From contig JAISEW010000170.1 in the NCBI GenBank assembly GCA_031263945.1, positions 1-6,348 of the forward strand: a DNA stretch of 6,348 nt, written 5' to 3'. Under the pieces are notes generated by a model. The model was not told the origin of the DNA. It worked only from the letters and a program-made list of their open reading frames with translations, and did not search any database. Shown here in pieces: positions 1 through 5,805 of the stretch. Numbering within the stretch: the first letter of the stretch is position 1; each line of letters opens with the position of its first letter. The position numbers were made by a program, and so were the translations under genes. The DNA is from Gracilibacteraceae bacterium (GTDB taxonomy: Bacteria; Bacillota; Desulfitobacteriia; Desulfitobacteriales; Syntrophobotulaceae).

Positions 1-1
1 C

Positions 2-301
2 TATTTGGAGCAAAGAAAAGACGAAATTAAAGACGAATTAAAAAACGGGAGTAAAAATGAAAAATTATTGATTGAAATAAAAGAAGTAAATGATAGTATA
101 AACTGGCTAAAGAAAATAAACGAACTGAAATTAAAAAATGTCCAAAAATACGAAATAATTGAGTTGCCTGATATGAAAACAGGATGGTCATTTTATAGAA
201 TAATGAATGATTGTGAAACTGATGATAGAAATGATTGGATAGAATTAAATATACCTGCAGAAATGTGTATGGGTGATATTCTGATAATAAGCAAACCATA
301 A
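2..301 (+). CDS. Unrecognised AT-rich gene, 3' part (5' end outside window)
   Basis: The frame is open from the window edge and ends at TAA 299-301. A TTG at 5-7 could be a start, but too little sequence precedes it to show a ribosome binding site, so the gene may well begin upstream. About 99 residues are visible. The first 50 or so are rich in Lys, Glu, Asn and Ile with heptad-like hydrophobic spacing (for example LLIEIKEVNDSINWLKKI), suggesting an amphipathic helix or short coiled coil. The second half (KTGWSFYRIMND to the C-terminus) looks like a small mixed alpha/beta domain. There is no membrane segment or signal peptide. I recognise no family. Hand-counted GC of positions 1-300 is 81/300, about 27%, against clearly more than half G+C in the rest of the window, so a transferred gene is likely. 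The plus reading is preferred because its product is soluble and balanced, whereas the opposite frame gives a Phe/Leu/His/Tyr-rich product typical of antisense AT-rich DNA. Confidence 0.55.
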   Translation, partial: YLEQRKDEIKDELKNGSKNEKLLIEIKEVNDSINWLKKINELKLKNVQKYEIIELPDMKTGWSFYRIMNDCETDDRNDWIELNIPAEMCMGDILIISKP

Positions 302-450
302 AATATATGGTAAAAATATCCCCATATGATAATACGTTTCAGGATGCCTTTTCGTGACACGGAAAATAAAAAAATTAAAGGGTGCATGCTCCCTGTTCCG
401 CCCATTTGCGCGGCGCGGGGAAATCGCGGGGGGCGGGGCGATTGGGATGG

Positions 451-478
451 CTCCCGGCATAAAGCCGGAATGACGGGG
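451..478 (+). repeat. Degenerate copy of the hairpin repeat seen at 5806-5877
   Basis: Positions 454-472 (19 nt) are the exact reverse complement of 5806-5824 in the livJ-livH spacer. The core is a hairpin CCGGC-ATAAA-GCCGG (454-468). The right arm continues as GCCGGAATGACGG, as at the right end of the other copy. The left arm has decayed: CTCCCGGC here replaces ATTCCGGC, so the stem is 5 bp rather than 8. It lies between the AT-rich gene and the response regulator. Small intergenic hairpins ending in GGAATGAC are REP-like in style, but no transposase is visible to assign a class. Confidence 0.6.
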
Positions 479-497
479 CCGCCCCGATATTTTTATT
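474..497 (+). terminator. Probable intrinsic terminator, plus strand
   Basis: A 5-bp pure G/C stem CGGGG (474-478) pairs with CCCCG (482-486) across the 3-nt loop CCG, and is followed at once by ATATTTTTATT (487-497). A longer alternative stem pairs GGGGCGG (430-436) with CCGCCCC (479-485), enclosing the repeat hairpin. It sits just before the promoter of the next gene, where it would stop transcription arriving from the upstream plus-strand gene. The stem is short and the T-run is interrupted, so this remains a prediction. Confidence 0.45.
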
Positions 498-501
498 CAA
501 C

Positions 502-530
502 TTGACTTGTTTTCCGGGTTATTCTATAAT
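502..530 (+). promoter_or_regulatory. Sigma-70-type promoter for the response regulator gene
   Basis: The -35 box TTGACT (502-507, one mismatch to TTGACA) is separated by exactly 17 nt from a perfect -10 box TATAAT (525-530). Transcription would start near 537, giving a leader of about 47 nt before the ATG at 584. The local drop in GC around both boxes supports it. Such a strong match suggests housekeeping-sigma expression. Confidence 0.85.
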
Positions 531-541
531 GAAAAAGACCG

Positions 542-555
542 CGGCAGTTCTGCCG
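542..555 (+). promoter_or_regulatory. Dyad in the 5' leader of the response regulator gene
   Basis: CGGCAG (542-547) and CTGCCG (550-555) form a 6-bp inverted repeat around TT, lying just after the expected transcription start. It could be a leader hairpin or an operator half-site pair. It has no T-run and does not cover the ribosome binding site at 570-575, so a terminator or direct translational switch is not indicated. Confidence 0.3.
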
Positions 556-569
556 GCTTGACGTTTTCC

Positions 570-575
570 GGAGGG
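570..575 (+). promoter_or_regulatory. Ribosome binding site of the response regulator gene
   Basis: GGAGGG ends 8 nt before the ATG at 584-586. It is a strong Shine-Dalgarno match at normal spacing and fixes this ATG as the start; the receiver domain begins immediately after it. Confidence 0.8.
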
Positions 576-583
576 CATATTCG

Positions 584-1660
584 ATGACCGACAACAAGGC
601 GATAATACTAACGGTTGACGATGATCCGATCATCCTCAACGCGATCATGACGACGCTGTCGCAGGATTATATCGTGCGTCCTTTTACGTCCGGCGAAACA
701 GCGTTAAAATTTTTGGCGAAAAACAGCGCCGATCTGATCCTCCTCGACTATTACATGCCCAACATGACCGGATTTGACGTGCTGCGCTCTTTGCAGGCGG
801 ATCAGAGACTGCGGGAGATCCCGGTCATCTTTCTGACGGGTTCCGTGGACAGCGACGACGAAGTGGAGTCTTTGGAGATGGGGGCGATGGACTACCTGCT
901 CAAACCCATCAAGCCGAAATCCCTTCTGACCCGCGTGCGGCTGCAATTGGAACTGCAGCGCCACCGTCACCATCTGGAGGCTCTCGTCAACGAAAAAACC
1001 CAGCAGTTGCAGCAAAGCAACCGCAAACTGGCGCAGCGCGATAAGATCACGCTGAATCTGCTGGCCCGCGCCAGCGACATGCGCGATCATGACACGGGCA
1101 CGCACATATTCCGCACGACCGGCTTCGCCCGCGTTTTGGTGGAAGATCTGCTGGCGCGGCCCAAAGAAGGTTATCAGATCTCCGTCGCCGAGGGGCAGGA
1201 TATAGTGGAAGCCACGAAACTGCATGATCTGGGAAAAATAGCCATTCCGGACGCCGTATTGCTCAAACCGGGCAAATTGACGCCGGAAGAATTTGAAATC
1301 ATCAAAATGCACCCCGTCTACGGAGAGGACATGCTGCACGACGCGGTCAAAGAGATGGGGGAGGATTCTTTGCTCCTGACCGCGCGCGATATCGCCTACG
1401 GTCATCACGAAAAATGGAACGGCTCCGGTTATCCCCGCGGGATCAGCGGCGCGGAGATCCCTCTCAGCGCGCGCATCGCCGCCATCGCCGACGTTTTCGA
1501 CGCCCTGACCTCCACGCGCCCCTATAAGGAACCCTTCCCTCCGGCCAAAGCTTTTGCCATCATTTACGCCGACAGCGGCGCTCATTTTGATCCCTATCTC
1601 GTGGAGATCGTCCGCCGGCATGAGGCGGATTTTGAATCCGTGCTGGGATGCACTGATTAA
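584..1660 (+). CDS. Response regulator, REC + HD-GYP (cyclic-di-GMP phosphodiesterase, RpfG type)
   Basis: A 358-residue cytoplasmic two-component output protein. Residues 5-120 are a receiver domain: acidic pair D12/D13, phospho-acceptor D55 in LILLDYYMP, T85 in VIFLTG, and K107 followed by P108. Residues 118-155 are a Gln/Arg-rich helix, probably a coiled-coil linker. Residues 156-350 are an HD-GYP domain with H214-D215 (KLHDLGKIAIPD), H243, H274-H275 and the GYP motif at 282-284 inside HHEKWNGSGYP, plus D303 in IADVFDALTSTRPYK. Members of this family hydrolyse cyclic-di-GMP to GMP or pGpG using a two- or three-metal site. All main ligands are present; where some members have Glu in an E-T-G-x-H motif, this one has Asp (D170-T-G-T-H174). 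Phosphorylation of D55 would be expected to control activity, but no partner kinase is in view. The gene has its own promoter at 502-530 and converges on the liv operon. The target process cannot be read from the sequence. Confidence 0.93.
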   Translation: MTDNKAIILTVDDDPIILNAIMTTLSQDYIVRPFTSGETALKFLAKNSADLILLDYYMPNMTGFDVLRSLQADQRLREIPVIFLTGSVDSDDEVESLEMGAMDYLLKPIKPKSLLTRVRLQLELQRHRHHLEALVNEKTQQLQQSNRKLAQRDKITLNLLARASDMRDHDTGTHIFRTTGFARVLVEDLLARPKEGYQISVAEGQDIVEATKLHDLGKIAIPDAVLLKPGKLTPEEFEIIKMHPVYGEDMLHDAVKEMGEDSLLLTARDIAYGHHEKWNGSGYPRGISGAEIPLSARIAAIADVFDALTSTRPYKEPFPPAKAFAIIYADSGAHFDPYLVEIVRRHEADFESVLGCTD

Positions 1661-1664
1661 TTTT

Positions 1665-2291
1665 TCAAACCGAAACGTCAAAACCGGCCGAGCGCAGAGC
1701 GGTTACGGCGTCTTCCGCCCCGTCGCCGTTCAGGCGCAGCAGGATCTGCACTTTGCGGTTCGGCAGATGATAAACGGCCATCGACGTGATGTCCAGCCCA
1801 AAGCCGAGGATGATCGTGGTTATCTGCTGAAAAACCCCGACGCGGTCCTGCGTCTGCACCACGACCCGCACCCCCGGGCTGTGCGCGCCCATGACGTCGA
1901 GAAAGGCGTCCAGCAAGTCGTTTTCCGTTATGATGCCGAGGAGTTTTTCCCCGTCCACGACCGGCAGAGCGCCGATCTTTTGGCGGCGCATGGTGGCGGC
2001 CGCGTCCTCGAGCAGAGTGTGCGGCGGGCAGACGACGACTTTTTTCGTGGCCACGCTCGCGACCGTCACCTTGGAAAGCAGTTCGGTCATCTCAAACCGG
2101 CTCAGAGTGGTGACCGACGACGGCTGAGCCGTGCGCAGATCGCCGTCCGTCACGATGCCGGTGATCCTGCCGCCCTGAACGACCGGCAGACGGCTGATGT
2201 TTTTGCTTTTCATCAAATCCCGGGCCGCCAGGATATTGTCGGCTGGTTTTACCGTGAAAACCTGACTGGTCATAAACTGTTCCACATACAT
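1665..2291 (-). CDS. CBS-CBS-ACT domain protein, last gene of the liv operon (AcuB-like)
   Basis: A 208-residue soluble protein with no DNA-binding, catalytic or membrane part. CBS repeat 1 spans about residues 1-58 (MTSQVFTVKPADNILAARDLM, then GIVTDGDL at 45-52). CBS repeat 2 spans about 76-133 (GALPVVDGEKLLGIITENDL). Both keep the T-x-x-D ending of the phosphate-binding loop (T48/D51, T122/D125). An ACT domain follows, about 140-208, with D149-R-V-G-V-F, then I-T-T-I-I-L-G-F-G-L-D-I. CBS pairs usually bind AMP, ATP or other adenosyl ligands, and ACT domains usually bind amino acids, so this is probably a regulatory sensor protein; its target is unknown. AAGGGAGG (2299-2306) lies 7 nt before the ATG and directly abuts the livF stop, so it should be co-transcribed and translationally close to livF. 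Its TGA is 4 nt from the stop of the convergent response regulator gene. It resembles the AcuB family, but acetoin metabolism is not indicated here. Confidence 0.88.
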   Translation of the reverse strand: MYVEQFMTSQVFTVKPADNILAARDLMKSKNISRLPVVQGGRITGIVTDGDLRTAQPSSVTTLSRFEMTELLSKVTVASVATKKVVVCPPHTLLEDAAATMRRQKIGALPVVDGEKLLGIITENDLLDAFLDVMGAHSPGVRVVVQTQDRVGVFQQITTIILGFGLDITSMAVYHLPNRKVQILLRLNGDGAEDAVTALRSAGFDVSV

Positions 2292-2306
2292 ACGGCGTCC
2301 TCCCTT

Positions 2307-3014
2307 CTACCTTCCGCCCAGATAGGCTTTGCTGACCTCGGGGCTGTTCATCAGTTCGCCGGCGCTGCCCGACAGCACTATCCGCCCCGTTTCCAGCACA
2401 TAGGCTCTGTCGGCCACGGACAAGGCCATGCGGGCGTTCTGCTCCACCAGCAGTATCGTCGTCCCTTCCCGGTTGATAGCGCGGATTATGTCAAAGATCT
2501 GCTGCACCAAGATCGGCGCCAGACCCATCGACGGCTCATCCAGAAGTAGCAGCCGGGGCTGCGACATGATGGCCCGGCCGATCGCCAGCATTTGCTGCTC
2601 GCCGCCGGACAGCGTCCCCGCCACCTGGGCCCGTCTTTCCCATAATCTGGGAAAAAGCTCGAAGACATGGGCGATATCCGCCTTGATCCCCTGGGCGTCC
2701 CGGCGCTGATACGCTCCGAGATCCAGGTTTTCCCGCACGGTCATATTGGCGAAAATACGCCGCCCCTCCGGCACGTGCGACAGTTTCATCCGGACGATAT
2801 CCGGCGCGCCGGCCGCGGTGAGATCCTTGCCCAAATAGGTCATGGCGCCCTCTTTGGGCCGCAGGAGCCCGGAGATGGTATTGAGGGTCGTGCTTTTGCC
2901 GGCGCCGTTGGAGCCGATCAGCGTCACGATCTCCCCCTCGTCCACGCGGAAAGCGATGCCCTTCAGCGCGTGGATCGCGCCATAATAAACATGGACGTTT
3001 TCCAATTCCAGCAT
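2307..3014 (-). CDS. livF: Branched-chain amino acid ABC transporter, ATPase LivF
   Basis: One of the two cytoplasmic ATPases that power branched-chain amino acid uptake. It has 235 residues from the chosen ATG, the normal LivF length. Walker A is GSNGAGKST (34-42), the signature is LSGGEQQ (135-141) and Walker B is LLLLDEP (155-161). Two LivF hallmarks separate it from LivG: VPEGRRIF (81-88) at the Q-loop position, and VEQN (190-193) where most ABC ATPases have the switch histidine. The ATG at 3014 shares one base with the livG TGA. GAGGAGG (3022-3028) sits 7 nt before it, so I prefer it to the GTG one codon upstream (3017), which would be only 4 nt from the site. The overlap indicates translational coupling to livG. 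Confidence 0.95.
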   Translation of the reverse strand: MLELENVHVYYGAIHALKGIAFRVDEGEIVTLIGSNGAGKSTTLNTISGLLRPKEGAMTYLGKDLTAAGAPDIVRMKLSHVPEGRRIFANMTVRENLDLGAYQRRDAQGIKADIAHVFELFPRLWERRAQVAGTLSGGEQQMLAIGRAIMSQPRLLLLDEPSMGLAPILVQQIFDIIRAINREGTTILLVEQNARMALSVADRAYVLETGRIVLSGSAGELMNSPEVSKAYLGGR

Positions 3015-3796
3015 CACGGCGCCTCCTCGCCCAGATAGGCGTCGATCACGCGCTGATCGCCGCGCACCTCGTCCGGCGTGCCGACGGTGAGCAGCATCCC
3101 GTATTCCAGCACATAGACGCGCTCACAGACGCCCATGACCAAAGCCATGTCATGCTCGATCAGGAGGATCGTCAGTTTATATGTTTCCCGCAGCCAGCGG
3201 ATCAAATCCATCAATTCCCGCGTCTCCTGCGGATTCATGCCGGCCGCCGGCTCGTCCAGCAAAAGAAGTTTTGGTTCCGTCGCCATGGCCCGGGCGATCT
3301 CCAGCCGGCGCTGCTGGCCGTAAGGCAGGTTTTTAGCCTGTTCCAAAGCTTTGTCCTCCAATTGGAACACCTTGAGCAGTTCCAGCGCTTTGTCCCCCAT
3401 GATTTTTTCGTTTTTGAAATGGCCGGGCAGGCGCAGCATCGAACTCAGGGCCGTATGGGTCACATGCTGGTGATAGGCGATTTTTACGTTATCGACGACG
3501 CTCAGATCGGCAAAAAGGCGGATATTCTGGAACGTGCGCGCCAGTCCGCGCTGGGCGACTTTATAGGCGGGCAGACCGTTCAGTTTTTGGCCGCGGAAAA
3601 TGATCGACCCCTCCGTCGGCGCGTAGATACCCGTCAGCAGGTTGAATATCGTGGTTTTGCCGGCGCCGTTCGGCCCGATCAGGCCCACCAGCTCCCCTTC
3701 CTCCATTTGCATGGAAAAATTTGCCACGGCTTTCAGACCGCTGAAAGACTGCGACAGGTTTTCTATGCTCAAAAAAAGCTTTTCCTCAGAGGCCAT
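3014..3796 (-). CDS. livG: Branched-chain amino acid ABC transporter, ATPase LivG
   Basis: The second ATPase of the Liv importer, expected to pair with LivF on the inner face of LivHM. It has 260 residues, usual for the family. Walker A is GPNGAGKTT (41-49), the Q-loop is Q90 in ARTFQNIRLF, the signature is LPYGQQRRLEIARA (157-170), Walker B is LLLLDEP (177-183), and the switch His is H215 in LLIEHDMALVM. The LPYGQQ variant of the ABC signature and the 25-30 residue helical insert after the Q-loop (about 105-135) are typical of LivG. The start overlaps the end of livM by 11 nt. AAGGAGG (3806-3812) stands 9 nt upstream of the ATG, inside the livM coding region. Its stop overlaps the livF start. 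Confidence 0.95.
   Translation of the reverse strand: MASEEKLFLSIENLSQSFSGLKAVANFSMQMEEGELVGLIGPNGAGKTTIFNLLTGIYAPTEGSIIFRGQKLNGLPAYKVAQRGLARTFQNIRLFADLSVVDNVKIAYHQHVTHTALSSMLRLPGHFKNEKIMGDKALELLKVFQLEDKALEQAKNLPYGQQRRLEIARAMATEPKLLLLDEPAAGMNPQETRELMDLIRWLRETYKLTILLIEHDMALVMGVCERVYVLEYGMLLTVGTPDEVRGDQRVIDAYLGEEAP
3022..3028 (-). promoter_or_regulatory. Ribosome binding site that decides the livF start
   Basis: GAGGAGG on the minus strand, within the last codons of livG. It is 7 nt from the ATG at 3014 and only 4 nt from the alternative GTG at 3017, which favours the ATG. Confidence 0.6.
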
Positions 3797-4808
3797 GCGT
3801 GACGTCCTCCTTCCCTCCGGCCGCCTTGCGCCGGAAAGGCAGGCGCAGCTCCGTCGTCCCCATGAGACCGTTAGGCCGGAAGATCATCATCACCACGAGC
3901 AGAACGGATATTACGATCATGCGCATTTCCGGGAAAGCGGACAGGGCGTTGTTCATAACCGTCATCACGACAGCGCCGAGAATACAGCCCGTGATACTGC
4001 CCAGACCGCCGAGGACGACCATGACGAGTATCTCAAACGATTTGAGAAAATTGAAGGAGTTGGGGTGGATCAGGTACATATGATTGGCGTAGATCCCGCC
4101 GGCCAGCCCGGCCAGCCCCGCGCCGAGCGCGAAAGCCATGACCTTGTATTTTGTCGTGTTGATGCCCATCGTCTCGGCCGCGATCTCGTTTTCCCGGATG
4201 GAGATACAGGCGCGCCCGTGGGATGAATTAACAAAATTGTAAATTAAAACCACAGAAAGCAGCATGAGCCAGAACGCGGTCGTCCAGCCGACGGAATATT
4301 TTACCGGCAAACCGGAGGAAGCGCCGAGCGCCTTCGTGTTCAGCAGGACTATGCGCACGATCTCCCCGAAACCGATGGTGGCGATGGCCAGATAATCGCC
4401 GCGCAGACGCAAAGTGGGCAGCCCGAGCAGCACCCCGAACGCCGCCGCGACCAAAGCGCCGGCCGCCAGAGTGGCGAGGATGAAGATATAATAGACGGCG
4501 CCCCCCGCGGCGGCGCCCAGCGCTTCGGTCAGGGCGGCCGATACCCGCGCCCCGTAGGTACTCGCCAGAAAACCGGCCGCGTAAGCGCCGATGGACATGA
4601 AACCGGCGTGCCCGATGGAGAGCTGGCCCGTGAAACCGGTGATGAGGTTGAGACCGAGGGCCATGATGATGTATATGCAGATCTGCACCATGGTCATGAG
4701 CATAAAGCGGGAAATAAAGCCCGCATTGGAAAGAACGAGCGTCAGCGCGTAAAAAGCGCCCGCGGCCGCCAGCCAGATGAGATATTTTGTCCAGCGCACG
4801 CTTTTCAC
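3786..4808 (-). CDS. livM: Branched-chain amino acid ABC transporter, permease LivM
   Basis: A 340-residue polytopic membrane protein forming half of the Liv channel. The first helix lies at about 9-27, and the family's most conserved segment is GLNLITGFTGQLSIGHAGF (52-70). A second conserved block, LPTLRLRGDYLAIATIGFGEI (130-150), follows. The cytoplasmic loop that contacts the ATPases is about 195-217 (SHGRACISIRENEIAAETMGIN). The C-terminal end is FRPNGLMG and a short Arg/Lys-rich tail. An Ala-rich stretch at about 87-105 makes the loop before the third helix somewhat long. The start is GTG (4806-4808), directly after the livH TAG with no gap. The only nearby Shine-Dalgarno-like sequence is a weak GAGAAAG (4814-4820), so translation probably relies on coupling to livH. 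Confidence 0.93.
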   Translation of the reverse strand: MKSVRWTKYLIWLAAAGAFYALTLVLSNAGFISRFMLMTMVQICIYIIMALGLNLITGFTGQLSIGHAGFMSIGAYAAGFLASTYGARVSAALTEALGAAAGGAVYYIFILATLAAGALVAAAFGVLLGLPTLRLRGDYLAIATIGFGEIVRIVLLNTKALGASSGLPVKYSVGWTTAFWLMLLSVVLIYNFVNSSHGRACISIRENEIAAETMGINTTKYKVMAFALGAGLAGLAGGIYANHMYLIHPNSFNFLKSFEILVMVVLGGLGSITGCILGAVVMTVMNNALSAFPEMRMIVISVLLVVMMIFRPNGLMGTTELRLPFRRKAAGGKEDVTHGL

Positions 4809-5693
4809 CTACACTTTCTCGCGGGTGTTCCGCCCCAAAAGGCCCGTCGGCTTCACGATCAGCACGATGATCAAAATGAGGAAAGCGCCGGCGTCCCGCC
4901 AGGTGGAGAAGCCGATCGCGCTGACAAAAACCTCCGTCAGGCCCAGCACCAGCCCGCCGAGCATCGCGCCCGGAATGATGCCGATCCCGCCGAGCACGGC
5001 GGCGACAAAAGCTTTCAGGCCCGGCATGATCCCCATGAGCGGGCCGATGGTATTGTAATAAACGCCGACCAGCACGCCGGCCGCGGCCGCCAGAGCGGAA
5101 CCGATGGCGAAGGTGGCGGATATGACGTTGTTGACGTTGATCCCCATGAGAGCGGCGGCGTCTTTATCAAAAGAAACGGCGCGCATGGCCTTGCCAATAC
5201 GCGTGTATTTGACGATAAGGGTCAGGAGGGTCATGAGGACGACGGTGACGGTGATGATGACGATATCCCCGTATTTGACGATCAGGGGGCCGATGTGGTA
5301 GATCGTCTGCGGAAATACCGGCGGGAAAGTGCGCGTCTGCGGCGAGACGATGAACATCATGCCGTATTCCAGGAAAAACGACATGCCGATGGCGGTGATG
5401 AGGGCCGCCAACCGGGTAGAGCGGCGCAGAGGTTTATAAGCCACGCGCTCAATCACCACGCCGAGAAGGGAGCAGGCCAGCATGGCGGTCAGCAGGGCCG
5501 GCAAAAAAGGCATATGTAACACAGTGACGCAATACCAGCCCACATAGGCGCCCACCATCATGACGTCGCCGTGGGCGAAATTGATGAGCTGGATGATGCC
5601 GTACACCATGGTGTAGCCCAAGGCGATCAAAGCATATATGCTGCCGAGCGATATGCCGATCAGCAGCTGCTGCATTATGAATTCAGCTGACAT
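4809..5693 (-). CDS. livH: Branched-chain amino acid ABC transporter, permease LivH
   Basis: A 294-residue inner-membrane protein, the other half of the channel. The N-terminal hallmark GSIYALIALGYTMVYGIIQLINFAHGD lies at 17-43. The block KPLRRSTRLAALITAIGMSFFLEY is at 87-110. The ATPase-contacting loop YTRIGKAMRAVSFDKDAAALMGIN is at 163-186. The C-terminus is the family-typical KPTGLLGRN. About eight hydrophobic helices can be seen. The ATG at 5691-5693 is preceded by GGGGGAG (5698-5704) at close spacing. An in-frame ATG at codon 7 lacks any ribosome binding site, so the first ATG is kept. Its stop touches the livM start, while upstream it is separated from livJ by a long structured spacer, unlike the other junctions of this operon. 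Confidence 0.94.
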   Translation of the reverse strand: MSAEFIMQQLLIGISLGSIYALIALGYTMVYGIIQLINFAHGDVMMVGAYVGWYCVTVLHMPFLPALLTAMLACSLLGVVIERVAYKPLRRSTRLAALITAIGMSFFLEYGMMFIVSPQTRTFPPVFPQTIYHIGPLIVKYGDIVIITVTVVLMTLLTLIVKYTRIGKAMRAVSFDKDAAALMGINVNNVISATFAIGSALAAAAGVLVGVYYNTIGPLMGIMPGLKAFVAAVLGGIGIIPGAMLGGLVLGLTEVFVSAIGFSTWRDAGAFLILIIVLIVKPTGLLGRNTREKV

Positions 5694-5720
5694 GACTCTC
5701 CCCCGCCGTCACTGTTGGCA

Positions 5721-5771
5721 AGACCGCCTAAGCGCCTGCGGCGCAAGGCGCTCTAGGCCACGCTGCGGTCT
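5721..5771 (-). promoter_or_regulatory. Long stem-loop just upstream of livH
   Basis: AGACCGC (5721-5727) pairs with GCGGTCT (5765-5771). Inside, CTA (5728-5730) pairs with TAG (5754-5756), and AGCGCC (5731-5736) with GGCGCT (5747-5752). The loop TGCGGCGCAA can pair further. One side carries an 8-nt bulge (5757-5764). It lies between livJ and livH and would be in the polycistronic RNA. There is no U-run after it, so it is more likely a processing or stability element than a terminator. It is not a tRNA, having no T-loop consensus or cloverleaf. Confidence 0.5.
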
Positions 5772-5772
5772 C

Positions 5773-5796
5773 GACTAAGCCGCTAAAGCGGCAGTC
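5773..5796 (-). promoter_or_regulatory. Second stem-loop in the livJ-livH spacer
   Basis: GACT (5773-5776) pairs with AGTC (5793-5796), and GCCGCT (5779-5784) with AGCGGC (5787-5792), with an AA bulge and a minimal loop. Both this and the neighbouring stem-loop begin with CTAAG (5728 and 5775). The hexamer GTCTCG occurs on both sides (5768-5773 and 5794-5799). No U-run follows. Confidence 0.45.
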
Positions 5797-5805
5797 TCGT
5801 ACCTG

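Noticed and set aside
27..299. Minus-strand open frame with a hydrophobic product opposite the AT-rich gene
   Set aside because: Phe/Leu/His/Tyr richness is the usual antisense result of Lys/Glu/Asn-rich coding; the plus frame reads as a balanced soluble protein and extends to the window edge.
305..327. Inverted repeat ATATGG (305-310) and CCATAT (322-327) after the AT-rich gene
   Set aside because: Short, AT-rich and without a following T-run; likely by chance in such composition.
380..393. Near-palindrome around GCATGC as an operator
   Set aside because: Far upstream of the promoter at 502-530, has mismatches, and no second copy is present.
704..1681. 325-codon open frame on the minus strand opposite the response regulator gene
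   Set aside because: It lies antisense to a clear REC/HD-GYP gene; the product is low in recognisable motifs and rich in Gln, His, Arg and Phe, as expected from antisense GC-rich codons.
1554..2549. 331-codon plus-strand open frame across the CBS-ACT and livF genes
   Set aside because: It overlaps three real genes, has no domain signal and is His/Arg/Asp/Gln-rich, a typical shadow in high-GC DNA.
3157..3328. Apparent loss of the canonical LSGGQ signature in LivG, and of the switch His in LivF
   Set aside because: LPYGQQ in LivG and VEQN in LivF are normal family variants, not defects.
4608..5519. 303-codon plus-strand open frame opposite livM and livH
   Set aside because: Its product is dominated by Asp, His, Gly and Arg, the mirror of hydrophobic membrane codons; no family features or ribosome binding site.
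5721..5796. Possible tRNA or small structured RNA gene in the livJ-livH spacer
   Set aside because: No T-arm GTTCRA, no cloverleaf spacing and no promoter; simple nested stems explain the folding.
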